The notes: generated by a model from the sequence alone, not told the origin. Counted from the stretch's first letter, positions 51,213-59,192 are shown. The stretch is DNA of 64,000 nucleotides from CBDBND01 sp965207985 (GCA_965207985.1 CBDBND010000012.1:17999-81998), one strand, 5' to 3'. Made by a program: numbers and translations.

Positions 51213-51605
51213 TCAATTCTTATTTTTTGCGCAGGCGCCGCACTGGCCAATGATTTCGAACGCCTTATGATCGGCATTAAAGCCAGACGTCTTTTTCAGC
51301 CGGGACACCATCCGGCAGAGACCGTGGTCCTCAACTTCCTCTACGCGCTTACAGTCAGTGCAGACTGCGAGAACCACTTCGTGGGCATGGCGTTCAGACC
51401 GGCAAGGGACAAAGGCCCTCAGGCTCTCGATGCGATGAATGCGCCCATCCGCATTGAGGCGGTCAAGGGCCCGGTATACCACCGGTGGGGTGAGCCGGTG
51501 ACGGGAGGAGAGACGTTCTATGAGTTCATAGGCGCTCAACGGCATCTTGGCCGCTTTCATGACTTGCAAGATTTCTGAATCGTCGACCGTTCGTGGACGG
51601 GACAT
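51213..51605 (-). CDS. zur: Fur-family zinc uptake regulator
   Basis: The 130-residue Fur-type repressor has a winged helix (LSAYELIERLSSRHRLTPPV, VYRALDRLNADGRIHRIESL), a sensing segment RSERHAHEVVLAVCTDCKRV and a structural Zn(Cys)4 site from CTDC and CGAC near the C-terminus. I call it Zur rather than Fur or Mur because the genes behind it are a ZIP transporter, a His-rich TonB receptor, DUF1826, MerC-like and AztD-like proteins. AAGGAAGG precedes the ATG. Confidence 0.88.
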   Translation of the reverse strand: MSRPRTVDDSEILQVMKAAKMPLSAYELIERLSSRHRLTPPVVYRALDRLNADGRIHRIESLRAFVPCRSERHAHEVVLAVCTDCKRVEEVEDHGLCRMVSRLKKTSGFNADHKAFEIIGQCGACAKNKN

Positions 51606-51616
51606 TGTCCATCCCT

Positions 51617-51636
51617 TCCTTACTATATAACTTAAA
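51617..51636 (-). promoter_or_regulatory. Candidate zur promoter/Zur operator
   Basis: Just upstream of zur lies an AT-rich imperfect palindrome TTACTATATAACTTAA (51620-51635) in otherwise GC-rich DNA, overlapping a possible -10 (TATATA, 51624-51629). Its position and AT character fit a Zur box for autoregulation of the whole operon, but the match to known Zur boxes is weak. Confidence 0.3.
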
Positions 51637-51695
51637 AATGGCCGTTGTCGGAGTGAGAGTCAAGCCTTTCTTGGACCCAGAACGGAGGGGCTGCG

Positions 51696-52181
51696 GTGAT
51701 AGACTGGGTAGCCAGTGACCTGAGGCTCAACAGTTTCTACAAGACCATCATGGAAAACATCTTGAAACGGATTTGCCCGTCCATCAGGAGCGTTGGAGTG
51801 TGCGTTTCGCTACTGCTCGCGACATCGGCTGAGGCTTACAAAGGTGTAGAGCTAGGGCGTGATTGCCGCAGTACGGGGGACGCTGCGCGGGCTCGGTGTG
51901 AAGGCTTCATCAACGGATTTTTGGCGGGCGCTCAGGTCGACGTGGAGGGCGAGCCAATCACCATGTGGCGATACCTCGGTTATACGTGGTGTGGTCCCGC
52001 CGTCGTCGCGATCCCTGAGATTGTCAAAGCACTTTTTGAGGCGGCCAGTACAGGTCGCGCGACACCGCACTTCCCCGCATCGCTCATGCTCGCTCAGTCA
52101 CTATATGTGAAGTTCCCGTGCGAAGGGCTCACGATGCCGGGCTTCCCAAGACTAAATTCTTCGCCGGCACCAGATGATTAG
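51696..52181 (+). CDS. Rap1a/Tai4-like secreted immunity-type protein
   Basis: The product has a signal peptide (SIRSVGVCVSLLLATSAEAY) and then a small Cys-containing helical domain: GRDCRSTGDAARARCEGFIN, GFLAGAQVDVEG, TWCGPAVVAIPEIVKALFEA, PASLMLAQSLYVKFPCEGL. This resembles the Rap1a/Tai fold of periplasmic immunity proteins against type VI amidase effectors. A strong GGAGGGG favours GTG 51696, though ATG 51750 gives a more ordinary signal peptide. No effector gene is adjacent, so it is an orphan. Many Rap1a-like proteins are not immunity proteins. Confidence 0.6.
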   Translation: MIDWVASDLRLNSFYKTIMENILKRICPSIRSVGVCVSLLLATSAEAYKGVELGRDCRSTGDAARARCEGFINGFLAGAQVDVEGEPITMWRYLGYTWCGPAVVAIPEIVKALFEAASTGRATPHFPASLMLAQSLYVKFPCEGLTMPGFPRLNSSPAPDD

Positions 52182-52440
52182 GAAGGTTTCTCCGTATACG
52201 CTTCGGTGGGATCATACTACGTGTGCTTTTAGCCGAGGCTGTTGACAAACCTGACTATTCGGGATTTTCCGATGTTCTCTTTTGGTAATAGCGGACATTT
52301 TTTCCCGATGCGGTGTTTGGCCGCATCGGGTTATGAGTTTTTTTGGTAGAGTCGAGGACTGGCGCGCCAGCGTGTAGGGTCCGGTGGCTATTCCGTCGCT
52401 TTCGCTCCGGGCCTCAGTCCGGCTCCCATGTGCCGCGTTT
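52182..52440. other. Intergenic region containing a terminator
   Basis: No gene is visible. The stretch holds a strong plus-strand terminator (52304-52344) and, from about 52345, the sequence downstream of the group II intron domain V. Confidence 0.4.
52304..52344 (+). terminator. Strong rho-independent terminator
   Basis: CCCGATGCGG (52304-52313), loop TGTTTGG, CCGCATCGGG (52321-52330) is a perfect 10-base stem, followed after six bases by a T run (52338-52344). It would end plus-strand transcripts from the Rap1a-like gene. Confidence 0.8.
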
Positions 52441-52455
52441 CCAGTCCCCGCTCAT

Positions 52456-52490
52456 CAAACCGGACGTGCGGTTTTCCCGCATCCGGCTTT
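52456..52490 (-). ncRNA. Group II intron domain V
   Basis: On the minus strand AAAGCCGGATGCGGG, a GAAA-type turn and CCGCACGTCCGGTTT form the conserved 34-base hairpin with the AGC catalytic triad near its base and a GAAA-like tetraloop. This confirms the intron assignment. Confidence 0.8.
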
Positions 52491-52499
52491 CGGACGAGA

Positions 52500-53465
52500 T
52501 CATGCCTTCGCACTCGGAAAGCCCACTACCTGCCGCGTGAGACGCAGGAGGCCGCACTCGTCGTACAGCCGCTCCTCGGAGTAGCGCACAAACTTCCCCG
52601 CCCGCGTCTGATGCTTTCGACCGAGCCACTGGCGAAGCCGCTTGGCCGTATGGCGATTAACGGCGCTGTAGGCCGGGCTGACCTGACCGAGGTTGAAGTA
52701 GTTCGCCCATCCGCGCAGGGCGCGATTGAGGTCGTCCACCACCACCTCCATCGACTTCCAGCCGTGCTGTCGCGCTGTCATTTCGCTGACCTTGCGGCAT
52801 ATCCCTTGGACGCTTGCCTTGCTGGGTCGGTTGCCGATGTAGGCTCCTTTCCCGTGGGGCCGATAGTTGCGTCCAATGCGGTAGCCCAGAAACTCGAATG
52901 CCTCCTCCGGGTACCGCAGGCACCGGGTTTTCTGCTCGTTGACCGTGAGCTTCAGACCGCCCATGAGCCGCTTGACCGCCGTCAGCATGTTCGCCGCCGG
53001 GGCCTTGCCAAGCACACAGAGGTCGTCTGCATAAACCACGATTTCCGCGCAGAAGTGCCGGGCATAGCCCAGCGTCTCCCAGCCAAGCACGAAGCACCGC
53101 ATGTAGAGGTTGCTGGCTAATGGAGAGATCGGTAACCCCTGTGGGGTGCCTTTCCGCTCCTTGCGCGCACGGTTCGTGCGGCGTTTGCCGCCCTGGCCGT
53201 CGTCCGCCTCCACCGGCATTTCCAGCCACGCCTTGATGAGCTTGAGCATCCGCCCGTCGCTGATGCGCCGGGCGAGGCTCTTGAGAAGCTCAGCGTGCGG
53301 TATCTCACCGAAGTAGTTGGACAGATCGCAATCGACCACCTCGTTGTGCCCCGTGTTCAGGAGGCTGTGAACGCGTTTCACCGCGTCATGGGCACTCCGC
53401 TCCGGTCTGTAGGCGTACTGCTCCGGTTGCAGGTCCGCTTCGAATATCGGCTCAAGCACAAGCAA
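52500..53465 (-). pseudogene. Group II intron reverse transcriptase/maturase, N-terminally truncated
   Basis: RT blocks 2a-7 are visible: LVLEPIFEADLQPEQYAYRP, VVDCDLSNYFGEIPHAELLK, TPQGLPISPLASNLYM, the catalytic VVYADDLCVLG, LKLTVNEQKTRCL and FEFLGYRIG. Domain X follows (LNRALRGWANYFNLGQVSPAY). About 320 residues remain of a usual 420-560; blocks 0-1 are gone. Confidence 0.85.
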
Positions 53466-53526
53466 GGCCGATGTCTGCGCTATCCTACCGCCGCATCGCC
53501 CCTAAAAGAGAGTAAAGGCGGCGTGA

Positions 53527-54000
53527 TTAATCCGCGGAACTCTTCACCGGAAAGAATTTCCAGTTGCGCCAGCGCTTGCCGTTTTTGAACTCATAGAGAT
53601 TGAGGGTGCGCACCATGCGCTCACCGGTGTCGGTTGCGTAGATGTCCTCTTCCACCTGCACCAAAATGTTGTCCACCATGCCGAGCCGGTAGGTGCGTGA
53701 GTTGAGCCAGGTGTTGGGGCTCTCGGCGAAAAACATCTCGAGCATCTGCACCGTCTGGTCCCGCCCGCTGACCCGGACCCTGGGGCCGTCTTCGGTGACG
53801 GACCAGCCACTGAAGTCTTCGGTAATGATGGCGTCCATTGCCGCCGCGTCCCGGTTCATGAACTGACCGTCGGTGGCCTCCACCACCGCTTCAAGGTCGG
53901 GCGGCACGGCGCGGAACTTTTTGGCAGGATCGGTAGCACAAGCACTTAAAATCATAAGAGCGGCGGCGAACGGAAGTACTTTTTGGAAAAAGCTGGGCAT
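53527..54000 (-). CDS. SnoaL/NTF2-like lipoprotein
   Basis: I start at ATG 54000 (AAGGA seven bases upstream). A lipoprotein signal (MPSFFQKVLPFAAALMILSAC) puts Cys 21 as the acylated residue. The 137-residue mature part has the NTF2-like cone: VVEATDGQFMNRDAAAMDAI, ITEDFSGWSVTEDGPRVRVS, VDNILVQVEEDIYATDTG and KNGKRWRNWKFFPV. SnoaL-like proteins bind small hydrophobic ligands or act as isomerases or cyclases; the activity here is unknown. It is divergent from the NAD(P)-binding-like gene at 54070, suggesting a shared control region. Confidence 0.75.
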   Translation of the reverse strand: MPSFFQKVLPFAAALMILSACATDPAKKFRAVPPDLEAVVEATDGQFMNRDAAAMDAIITEDFSGWSVTEDGPRVRVSGRDQTVQMLEMFFAESPNTWLNSRTYRLGMVDNILVQVEEDIYATDTGERMVRTLNLYEFKNGKRWRNWKFFPVKSSAD

Positions 54001-54069
54001 GGGGTTTTCCTTCATGGAAGGTGGTAAGGTGACGCCACGTGTCTCTTCAAACCTATGGGATCAGAGACC

Positions 54070-54924
54070 ATGAAACTCTTTGCCAGGATCATACTGTGCC
54101 TGGGCACGATCTTTGCAGCGGCATTTACAACGGCTCCGGTTGTGCAGGCCGCCTCAGATTCCCTGCGTGACGCCCCCGTGCGCATCGTCCTCATCGGTGC
54201 CACGTCCAAGACCGCCAAGGAACTGATCCCCCAGGCCCTGGCGCGCGGCTATGAAGTGACGGGCCTGGCCCGGAGGCCGGAGGCAGTGAACTTACAACAC
54301 GAGCGCCTGGCGGTGGTGCAGGGCGATGTCTATCTCATCGACACCCTGGAAGCGGCGTTCCGGGGCGACGAGGTGGTGATTTCCATGGTCGGCCCGCGCG
54401 ATGACCCCTACGCCGAAAGCCAGCCCACCGATCTGTTGTCCACCGGCACCACCAACATCATCACCGCCATGAAAGCCCGTGGGAACGAGCGGCTTCTGGT
54501 GGCCAGTTCCATCGGCGTGGAAAACGTTTTCCCGACGGTCAAGCCAGACAATTTGGACGGTCGGAATGGCTGGCTGTGGAAACGGCGCCACCGATATCTC
54601 GACATGCAGAAGATGGAAGACATCGTGCGGTCCTCAGGCATCGACTACGTCATCTTCCGCCCGGCGTTTCTCGTCGAAGAGCCCATGCGCCACGATCTCA
54701 TTCTCAAGGTCAACGAACCGTCGCCCAAGGAACGCATGCTCACCTATGCGGACTTCGCCCGCTTCGTCTTGGACCAGGTTGAGTCCGACACCCATTTGGG
54801 CGATGCGGTGGGCATGGTCAGCGATCGTGTTCTTGCCTTTGGCGAAAATGTGGACTTCGAAGCCCTGGCCCAGGAGGCGCTCAAGGCCCGCGAAGCCGCC
54901 GGCGCAAATGGAGTGACCCCCTAG
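54070..54924 (+). CDS. NAD(P)-binding-like (atypical SDR/NmrA-type) protein with Sec signal (paralogue 2)
   Basis: ATG 54070 gives a 284-residue precursor with a Sec-type signal (MKLFARIILCLGTIFAAAFT ... VVQAAS). The Rossmann-like region reads VRIVLIGATSKTAKELIPQA, YEVTGLARRPEAVNLQHERL, AVVQGDVYLIDTLEAAF, EVVISMVGPRDDPYAESQPT, NERLLVASSIGVENVF, IDYVIFRPAFLVEEPMRHD and MLTYADFARFVLDQVESDTH. It aligns throughout with the protein at 5753-6610, including the altered motif GATSKTA. It therefore seems to be an exported SDR-like protein whose cofactor binding is in doubt. It has no neighbouring methyltransferase gene on this strand, but two paralogues lie 3-6 kb away. Confidence 0.75.
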   Translation: MKLFARIILCLGTIFAAAFTTAPVVQAASDSLRDAPVRIVLIGATSKTAKELIPQALARGYEVTGLARRPEAVNLQHERLAVVQGDVYLIDTLEAAFRGDEVVISMVGPRDDPYAESQPTDLLSTGTTNIITAMKARGNERLLVASSIGVENVFPTVKPDNLDGRNGWLWKRRHRYLDMQKMEDIVRSSGIDYVIFRPAFLVEEPMRHDLILKVNEPSPKERMLTYADFARFVLDQVESDTHLGDAVGMVSDRVLAFGENVDFEALAQEALKAREAAGANGVTP

Positions 54925-55134
54925 AAGTGGTCCGGTTTTGTTAAGAGAGTTTGGCGCATTGTGACCTCCTGGAAGGAGGACGGAATGAGCCGTTGTAAGA
55001 CGTGTCTAATTCTCTAGCGAAACTTTCTCATGTGTTTTCCCTGTCAAATGTCCCCCGTCAGGACCAATGGAACAGATTAGGGTGATTGCGTAAGAGAGTG
55101 TTATTGGCTCATCGTCATCATTGAGGAGTGAACG
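54925..55134. other. Nested IS-end sequences before the IS3-type element
   Basis: TAAGAGAGTTTGGC (54942-54955) and TAAGAGAGTGTTATTGGC (from 55091) both resemble the right end of the following IS (reverse complement TAAGAGAGAGTTTGGCCC). One is the true left end; the other may be a remnant of an earlier copy. CCTCCT-GGA-AGGAGG, a perfect hairpin, lies at 54963-54977. Confidence 0.4.
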
Positions 55135-55509
55135 ATGAGAGATAGAACAGAACGATCCCAGGATGTTGCGGAGCGGACGGTCAAGGACATCCGCCGCAAG
55201 ACCCGCAAGCGTTACAGTGCTGAGGAGAAGATCCGCATTGTCCTGGCCGGACTGCGCGGCGAGGACCCGATTGCCGAGCTATGCCGCCGTGAGGGCATAG
55301 CCCAGGGGATGTATTACAGCTGGTCGAAGGAGTTCCTTGAGGCCGGGAAGAAGCGCCTGGCCGGTGATACGGCCCGTGAGGCCAACACGGGCGAGGTCAA
55401 GGAGCTGCGCCGCCAGGCTCACGACCTCAAGGAGGTGGTGGCCGAACAGGCCCTGGAACTGCGCCTTCTCAAAAAAAACATGATCGGGGATGGGGGAGAC
55501 GACGCATGA
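55135..55509 (+). CDS. IS3-type transposase OrfA
   Basis: 124 residues: a basic N-terminus, then HTH (KRYSAEEKIRIVLAGLRGED, PIAELCRREGIAQGMYYSWS) and a heptad-like helix (EVKELRRQAHDLKEVVAEQA). GAGGAG precedes the ATG. It overlaps OrfB by four bases. Confidence 0.88.
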   Translation: MRDRTERSQDVAERTVKDIRRKTRKRYSAEEKIRIVLAGLRGEDPIAELCRREGIAQGMYYSWSKEFLEAGKKRLAGDTAREANTGEVKELRRQAHDLKEVVAEQALELRLLKKNMIGDGGDDA

Positions 55510-56486
55510 GATACCCCGCCTCCGAGAAGCTCGAGATCATCAGGCTGGTGGAACAGTCGCATCTGCCGGCCAAGCGTACGTTGGACACCCTTGGGGTTCC
55601 CCGCACCACGTTTTACCGCTGGTACAACAGCTATCTGCAGGGCGGGCTTGAGGCCCTTGAAGACAGGCCGCCCAAGCCGTCCCGGGTGTGGAACCGCATC
55701 CCGGATGAGATCCGTGACCGGATTGTCCAGATGGCCCTGGAGAACCCGGACCTGTCGCCCCGGGAACTGGCGGTACGGTTCACCGATACACAGGCCTACT
55801 TCGTCTCGGAAGCCAGTGTTTACCGGCTTCTCAAGGCCCATGACCTGATCGCCAGCCCGGCGTTTGTGGTGATCAAGGCGAACGATGAGTTCAGGGATAA
55901 GACCACGGCCCCGAACCAGCTTTGGCAGACCGACTTCACCTACATCAAGGTCATCGGATGGGGCTGGTTCTACCTGAGCACCATCCTGGATGATTACTCC
56001 CGCTACATCATCGCCTGGACGCTGTGTACGACCATGAAGGCCAGTGACGTCACAGACACCCTGGAACTAGCATTGCAGGCCTCAGGCTGCGACCGGGTCG
56101 AGGTCCGGCACAAGCCCCGCCTGCTGTCAGACAATGGCGCGTCCTACATCTCTAGCGAACTGGCCGAATGGCTCGACGACAACGGCATGGATCATGTGCG
56201 CGGCGCACCCTATCACCCGCAGACACAGGGCAAGATCGAGCGGTGGCATCAGACCCTGAAGAACCGCATCCTGTTAGAGAACTACTTCCTGCCGGGCGAT
56301 CTCAAGGCCAAGATCGGGCGCTTCGTCGCCTACTACAATCACCACCGCTACCACGAGAGCCTGAGCAATCTGACGCCCGCCGACGTCTACTTCGGGCGCG
56401 GCGAAACCATCTTACTCGAAAGGGAGAGAATCAAACAAAACACCATCAATCAACGGCGCTTGCAGCACCGCAAAACCGCCGCCTAA
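55506..56486 (+). CDS. IS3-type transposase OrfB (integrase core)
   Basis: 326 residues with an N-terminal HTH (HLPAKRTLDTLGVPRTTFYR) and an intact DDE core: LWQTDFTYIKVIGWGWFYLS, PRLLSDNGASYISSELAEW and HPQTQGKIERWHQTLKNRI, then YNHHRYHESLSNLTPADVYF. Looks functional. Confidence 0.92.
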   Translation: MRYPASEKLEIIRLVEQSHLPAKRTLDTLGVPRTTFYRWYNSYLQGGLEALEDRPPKPSRVWNRIPDEIRDRIVQMALENPDLSPRELAVRFTDTQAYFVSEASVYRLLKAHDLIASPAFVVIKANDEFRDKTTAPNQLWQTDFTYIKVIGWGWFYLSTILDDYSRYIIAWTLCTTMKASDVTDTLELALQASGCDRVEVRHKPRLLSDNGASYISSELAEWLDDNGMDHVRGAPYHPQTQGKIERWHQTLKNRILLENYFLPGDLKAKIGRFVAYYNHHRYHESLSNLTPADVYFGRGETILLERERIKQNTINQRRLQHRKTAA

Positions 56487-56589
56487 ACTGAAAACCAAGA
56501 TGGGCCAAACTCTCTCTTAGTTTATCAACCCCCGCTGTCCCAAATAATCTGACGACGGACATGACGCTGGCGGGGAAGAATTAGACCTA

Positions 56590-57028
56590 GAGCGTGTCAT
56601 TTATGGGCGGAGGCATATCCTGCGTTTTGGAGGTAACTGGCACACTCGGTTGGGGTGAAGGGTTCAGTTGTGCGCCCGAGTTGGCGCCAAGTGTCCTCGA
56701 TATCGCCCTTTTTGGGCGGTGCGCATCCAATGCTTGATCCTTGCGAAGGCCTGTTCGATGGGGTTGAGGTCTGGGCTGTAGGGCGGCATGACCCATAGTC
56801 GGGCGCCGGCGGTTTTGATGGCGGTGCGGACCGCCTTGGATTTGTGGCTTCCGAGGTTGTCCATGATGACGATGTCGCCGGGCTTGAGGGTGGGCACGAG
56901 TTGCTGCTCGACGTAGGCGCGGAAGCTGACGCCGTTGATCGGCCCGTCGAAGACAAAGGGCGCGGTGAGTTGGTCGCAGCACAGTGCCGCGAGGAAGGTC
57001 ATGGTCTGCCAGTGGCCATGGGGCGGGT
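56590..57028 (-). pseudogene. IS630-family transposase remnant (C-terminal part, frameshifted)
   Basis: A TA at 56588-56589 and GAGCGTGTCATTTATG mark the surviving end. The DDE C-terminal half is visible (YPPHGHWQTMTFLAALCCDQ, GDIVIMDNLGSHKSKAVRTA, YSPDLNPIEQAFARIKHWMR). The frame then shifts at an AAAAAGGG run near 56715 and ends CASYLQNAGYASAHK. It is related to, but clearly diverged from, the two complete IS630 copies. Its left part was lost where it meets the redoxin gene at about 57028. Confidence 0.75.
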
Positions 57029-57770
57029 AACCGGCACCTCCATGCACACCACCAGGGATTCCCGTTTTCTCAACGGCGTGCTGCGCGGTGATGAGCTTTA
57101 CATGTCCACCTTCGACGGCGGTACAGGCTCGTTCTGGCGGGGCACGCTCAATGACGACGGGTCTATTTCGGGACAATCCTATTCCCTGGTCGGACGCATG
57201 GTCACCGACTGGTCTGCCGAGCGCGACGCCACCGCCGCTCTCGCCGACCCAACCAAACTGACCTACCTGAAAGAGGGTTACGACCGATTTGAGTTTTCTT
57301 TCCCCGATCTCGACGGCAACATGGTGTCGCTGTCCGATGAGCGTTTCCGCAACAAAGTGGTGGTCATCACCATCGGCGGCAGCTAGTGCCCCACCTGCCA
57401 CGACGAAACCGCGTTCTTCTCTCCCTACTTCAATGAGAACAGGCACCGCGGTTTTGAGGCGGTCGGCTTGATGTACGAATACTCCCCGGACTTCGAGCAA
57501 GCGGTCAAAGCCTGCCGCAATTATGAACGCCGCTACGACGTTCAATATCCCATGCTGATCGCAGGCACCGCGGACAAGGAAGCGGCGGGGCGGACGCTCC
57601 CGATGATCAACGCGGTGCTGGTGTACCCGACCATGATCTTCGTCGACCGTCAGGGCGGGGTGCGGCACATCCACACCGGCTTCCCCGGCCCAGCAACCGG
57701 CGAACACCACGAAGAGTTCAAGCGGGAATTCTACAATCTTATGGGCGAGCTTTTGGCCGAAGACGTTTAA
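57029..57770 (+). pseudogene. Thioredoxin-fold (TlpA/redoxin-like) protein, 5'-truncated and with amber stop
   Basis: The frame enters from the IS630 remnant without a start: MHTTRDSRFLNGVLRGDELY, FDGGTGSFWRGTLNDDGSIS, FEFSFPDLDGNMVSLSDERF, NKVVVITIGGS, then TAG (57384-57386), then CPTCHDETAFFSPYFNE and a normal thioredoxin-like ending (MINAVLVYPTMIFVDRQGGV, EFKREFYNLMGELLAEDV). In this family the residue before C-x-x-C is Trp, so TGG to TAG is the likely mutation. A truncated second product from 57468 would lack the active site. It is followed by a terminator. Confidence 0.8.
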
Positions 57771-57793
57771 CAGCACGTGCACAAACAGAAACA

Positions 57794-57819
57794 GCGCGGA
57801 CATTGTCCGCGCCGTTTTT
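57794..57819 (+). terminator. Rho-independent terminator after the redoxin gene
   Basis: GCGCGGAC (57794-57801), loop ATT, GTCCGCGC (57805-57812), then CG and a five-T run (57815-57819). Confidence 0.88.
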
Positions 57820-57840
57820 ACTTGAACCGTACAAACGACT

Positions 57841-57996
57841 CTAGCAGGCTGCTGAAAAACGATTTTGAGCGATCATCTCGGCAATTTTGTTTTCGTATGA
57901 GCCATTTTCCGATTCTATTTTTTCGCGGACGCCCATCCATTGATTCTTTCGTTTCGCGAGGTGGGCTCTCGGCCGAGTTTTTCATCAGCCTGCTAG
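57841..57996. mobile_element. MITE-like element with 20-base inverted ends
   Basis: Left end CTAGCAGGCTGCTGAAAAAC (57841-57860) and right end GTTTTTCATCAGCCTGCTAG (57977-57996) are inverted repeats with one mismatch. CTAG at both outer ends may be the 4-base target duplication, giving a 148-base core. No gene is inside. Ends of this type (CAGGCTGxTGAAAAA) belong to common IS5/IS1182-like elements. The right CTAG contains the stop codon of the adjacent methyltransferase gene. Confidence 0.75.
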
Positions 57997-59192
57997 GCCG
58001 GTTTCGTGCCCATAACGTTCTGGCGGTGGCGCCAACCTGGCGGACCTGCGTCGACCACGTCGAAACCGACTTTGCGCATTTCCTCATTGAAATCGACGGA
58101 CGAATAGTCGGGACGCCAGACTTCTTCGTTCCAGCGGTGATCCCGCCAGCCGCCCAATTTACCGAAATTGTCCCGCTTGCGTTTACGGGCCACATTGCCG
58201 GTCTCGAAATCGAGCGGGAAGTAGACCCCACCCGGCCGCAAGACACGGAAGGTCTCGGCAATGATCTCCTTGGTTTTCTCGGCCGTCACTTCGTGATGCA
58301 GGATGTACGAGGTAACGATGTCGAAATGGTTGTCGGGGAACCTGCAATCTTCGGCCAAGGCCTGGCGGAAGTTGGCGCCGACACCAAGGTCAACGGCCCG
58401 CATATGGGAATAGCGGACCATGGGACCACCCACATCGATGCCCCAGACTTCTGCATCGGGGAACCGTTCCTTCAACGCCACCGTCAACTGCCCGCAACTG
58501 CAACCCTGATCAAGGATACGCAGAACCTTGCCGTCTTTAGGCGTCGGCATCTGCTTGGCGAGGTTGCGGTGAATCTCGTCTTGGTAGTTGGCGGCACGAT
58601 AGAAGTTGTTGGTACCGTAGTGATAGATATGACCGGCAAACGGGTCGCCGACATAGCCACCAGGCTGAATGTGAATTTCATACTTGGTGTATTCCGGAAT
58701 ATGCATGTCCGGATTCAATTCAAGCTTGCCGGGACCCATGTTGTCTGTGGCTTCCATTTCAGCCAGATACACATCGGCATTTTCATGGAAGTGCTTCTGT
58801 AACGCTTTCCACATCAACTGCTGACCGCTGGTGCGTAGACGAGCCGTCGTGCCTAGGAGCGGGTCATCTTCCATATGGGGGAAAATCTCTTCGAGCTCGT
58901 AATCCTTCTTGGGATCCAAGCCACCTGCTTCAAGCAAACGGTCAAACCGGGCCCGCGATGGACGGTTGGCCTTGGCCGACCAGATGCGCAGGCCGGTCAG
59001 CAAGTCGTCATAGCTCTCCAGATCAAGCCTGGGTAGGCGCTCCAGGCGTTCATCGCTACCGCGTGGTTCATAATCGCCCTTGAATGTGGACATGGGCGCG
59101 GGTTTGGCGCTGGCTGACCTGCCGGTAAAGAATGCGCCAATGGCTGTGGTGACGGCAGCCGCAGCACCGAACAGAGTGCGACGATCAATCAT
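57993..59192 (-). CDS. Class I SAM-dependent methyltransferase with Tat-like leader (paralogue 2)
   Basis: The 399-residue protein starts MIDRRTLFGAAAAVTTAIGA, a twin-arginine-type leader ending near SASAKP. It shares with its paralogues RLPRLDLESYDDLLTGLRIW, the signature QPGGYVGDPFAG, motif I (ILDQGCSCGQLTVALKERF), WGIDVGGPM, FDIVTSYILHHEV, LRPGGVYFPLDFE and the C-terminal NVMGTKPA. AAGGAG precedes the ATG. It is the last gene of the receptor-methyltransferase-116 aa-methyltransferase operon. The stop TAG lies in the CTAG edge of the MITE-like element. Substrate unknown; location predicted periplasmic. Confidence 0.82.
   Translation of the reverse strand: MIDRRTLFGAAAAVTTAIGAFFTGRSASAKPAPMSTFKGDYEPRGSDERLERLPRLDLESYDDLLTGLRIWSAKANRPSRARFDRLLEAGGLDPKKDYELEEIFPHMEDDPLLGTTARLRTSGQQLMWKALQKHFHENADVYLAEMEATDNMGPGKLELNPDMHIPEYTKYEIHIQPGGYVGDPFAGHIYHYGTNNFYRAANYQDEIHRNLAKQMPTPKDGKVLRILDQGCSCGQLTVALKERFPDAEVWGIDVGGPMVRYSHMRAVDLGVGANFRQALAEDCRFPDNHFDIVTSYILHHEVTAEKTKEIIAETFRVLRPGGVYFPLDFETGNVARKRKRDNFGKLGGWRDHRWNEEVWRPDYSSVDFNEEMRKVGFDVVDAGPPGWRHRQNVMGTKPA

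Larger units (their letters stand above)
52440..53505 (-). mobile_element. Group II intron, 5'-truncated
   Basis: The unit has a reverse transcriptase/maturase gene followed by an intron domain V hairpin at 52456-52490, so the 3' half of the intron RNA is present. The 5' ribozyme domains I-III and the first third of the RT gene are missing: the frame closes at a TAG near 53500, just before the SnoaL-like lipoprotein gene. Immobile as it stands. Confidence 0.8.
54942..56519 (+). mobile_element. IS3-family insertion sequence (second type)
   Basis: Two overlapping frames with left and right ends sharing GAGAGTTTGG. The right end is at about 56505-56519; the left end is either 54942 or 55091. 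It is distinct in sequence from the IS3 element at 44.4 kb. Confidence 0.65.

Noticed and set aside
56664..57803. Apparent 379-residue minus-strand protein spanning the redoxin and IS630 remnants
   Set aside because: Its first 240 residues are antisense to the redoxin gene and only the last part is transposase; it is a chance fusion of frames.
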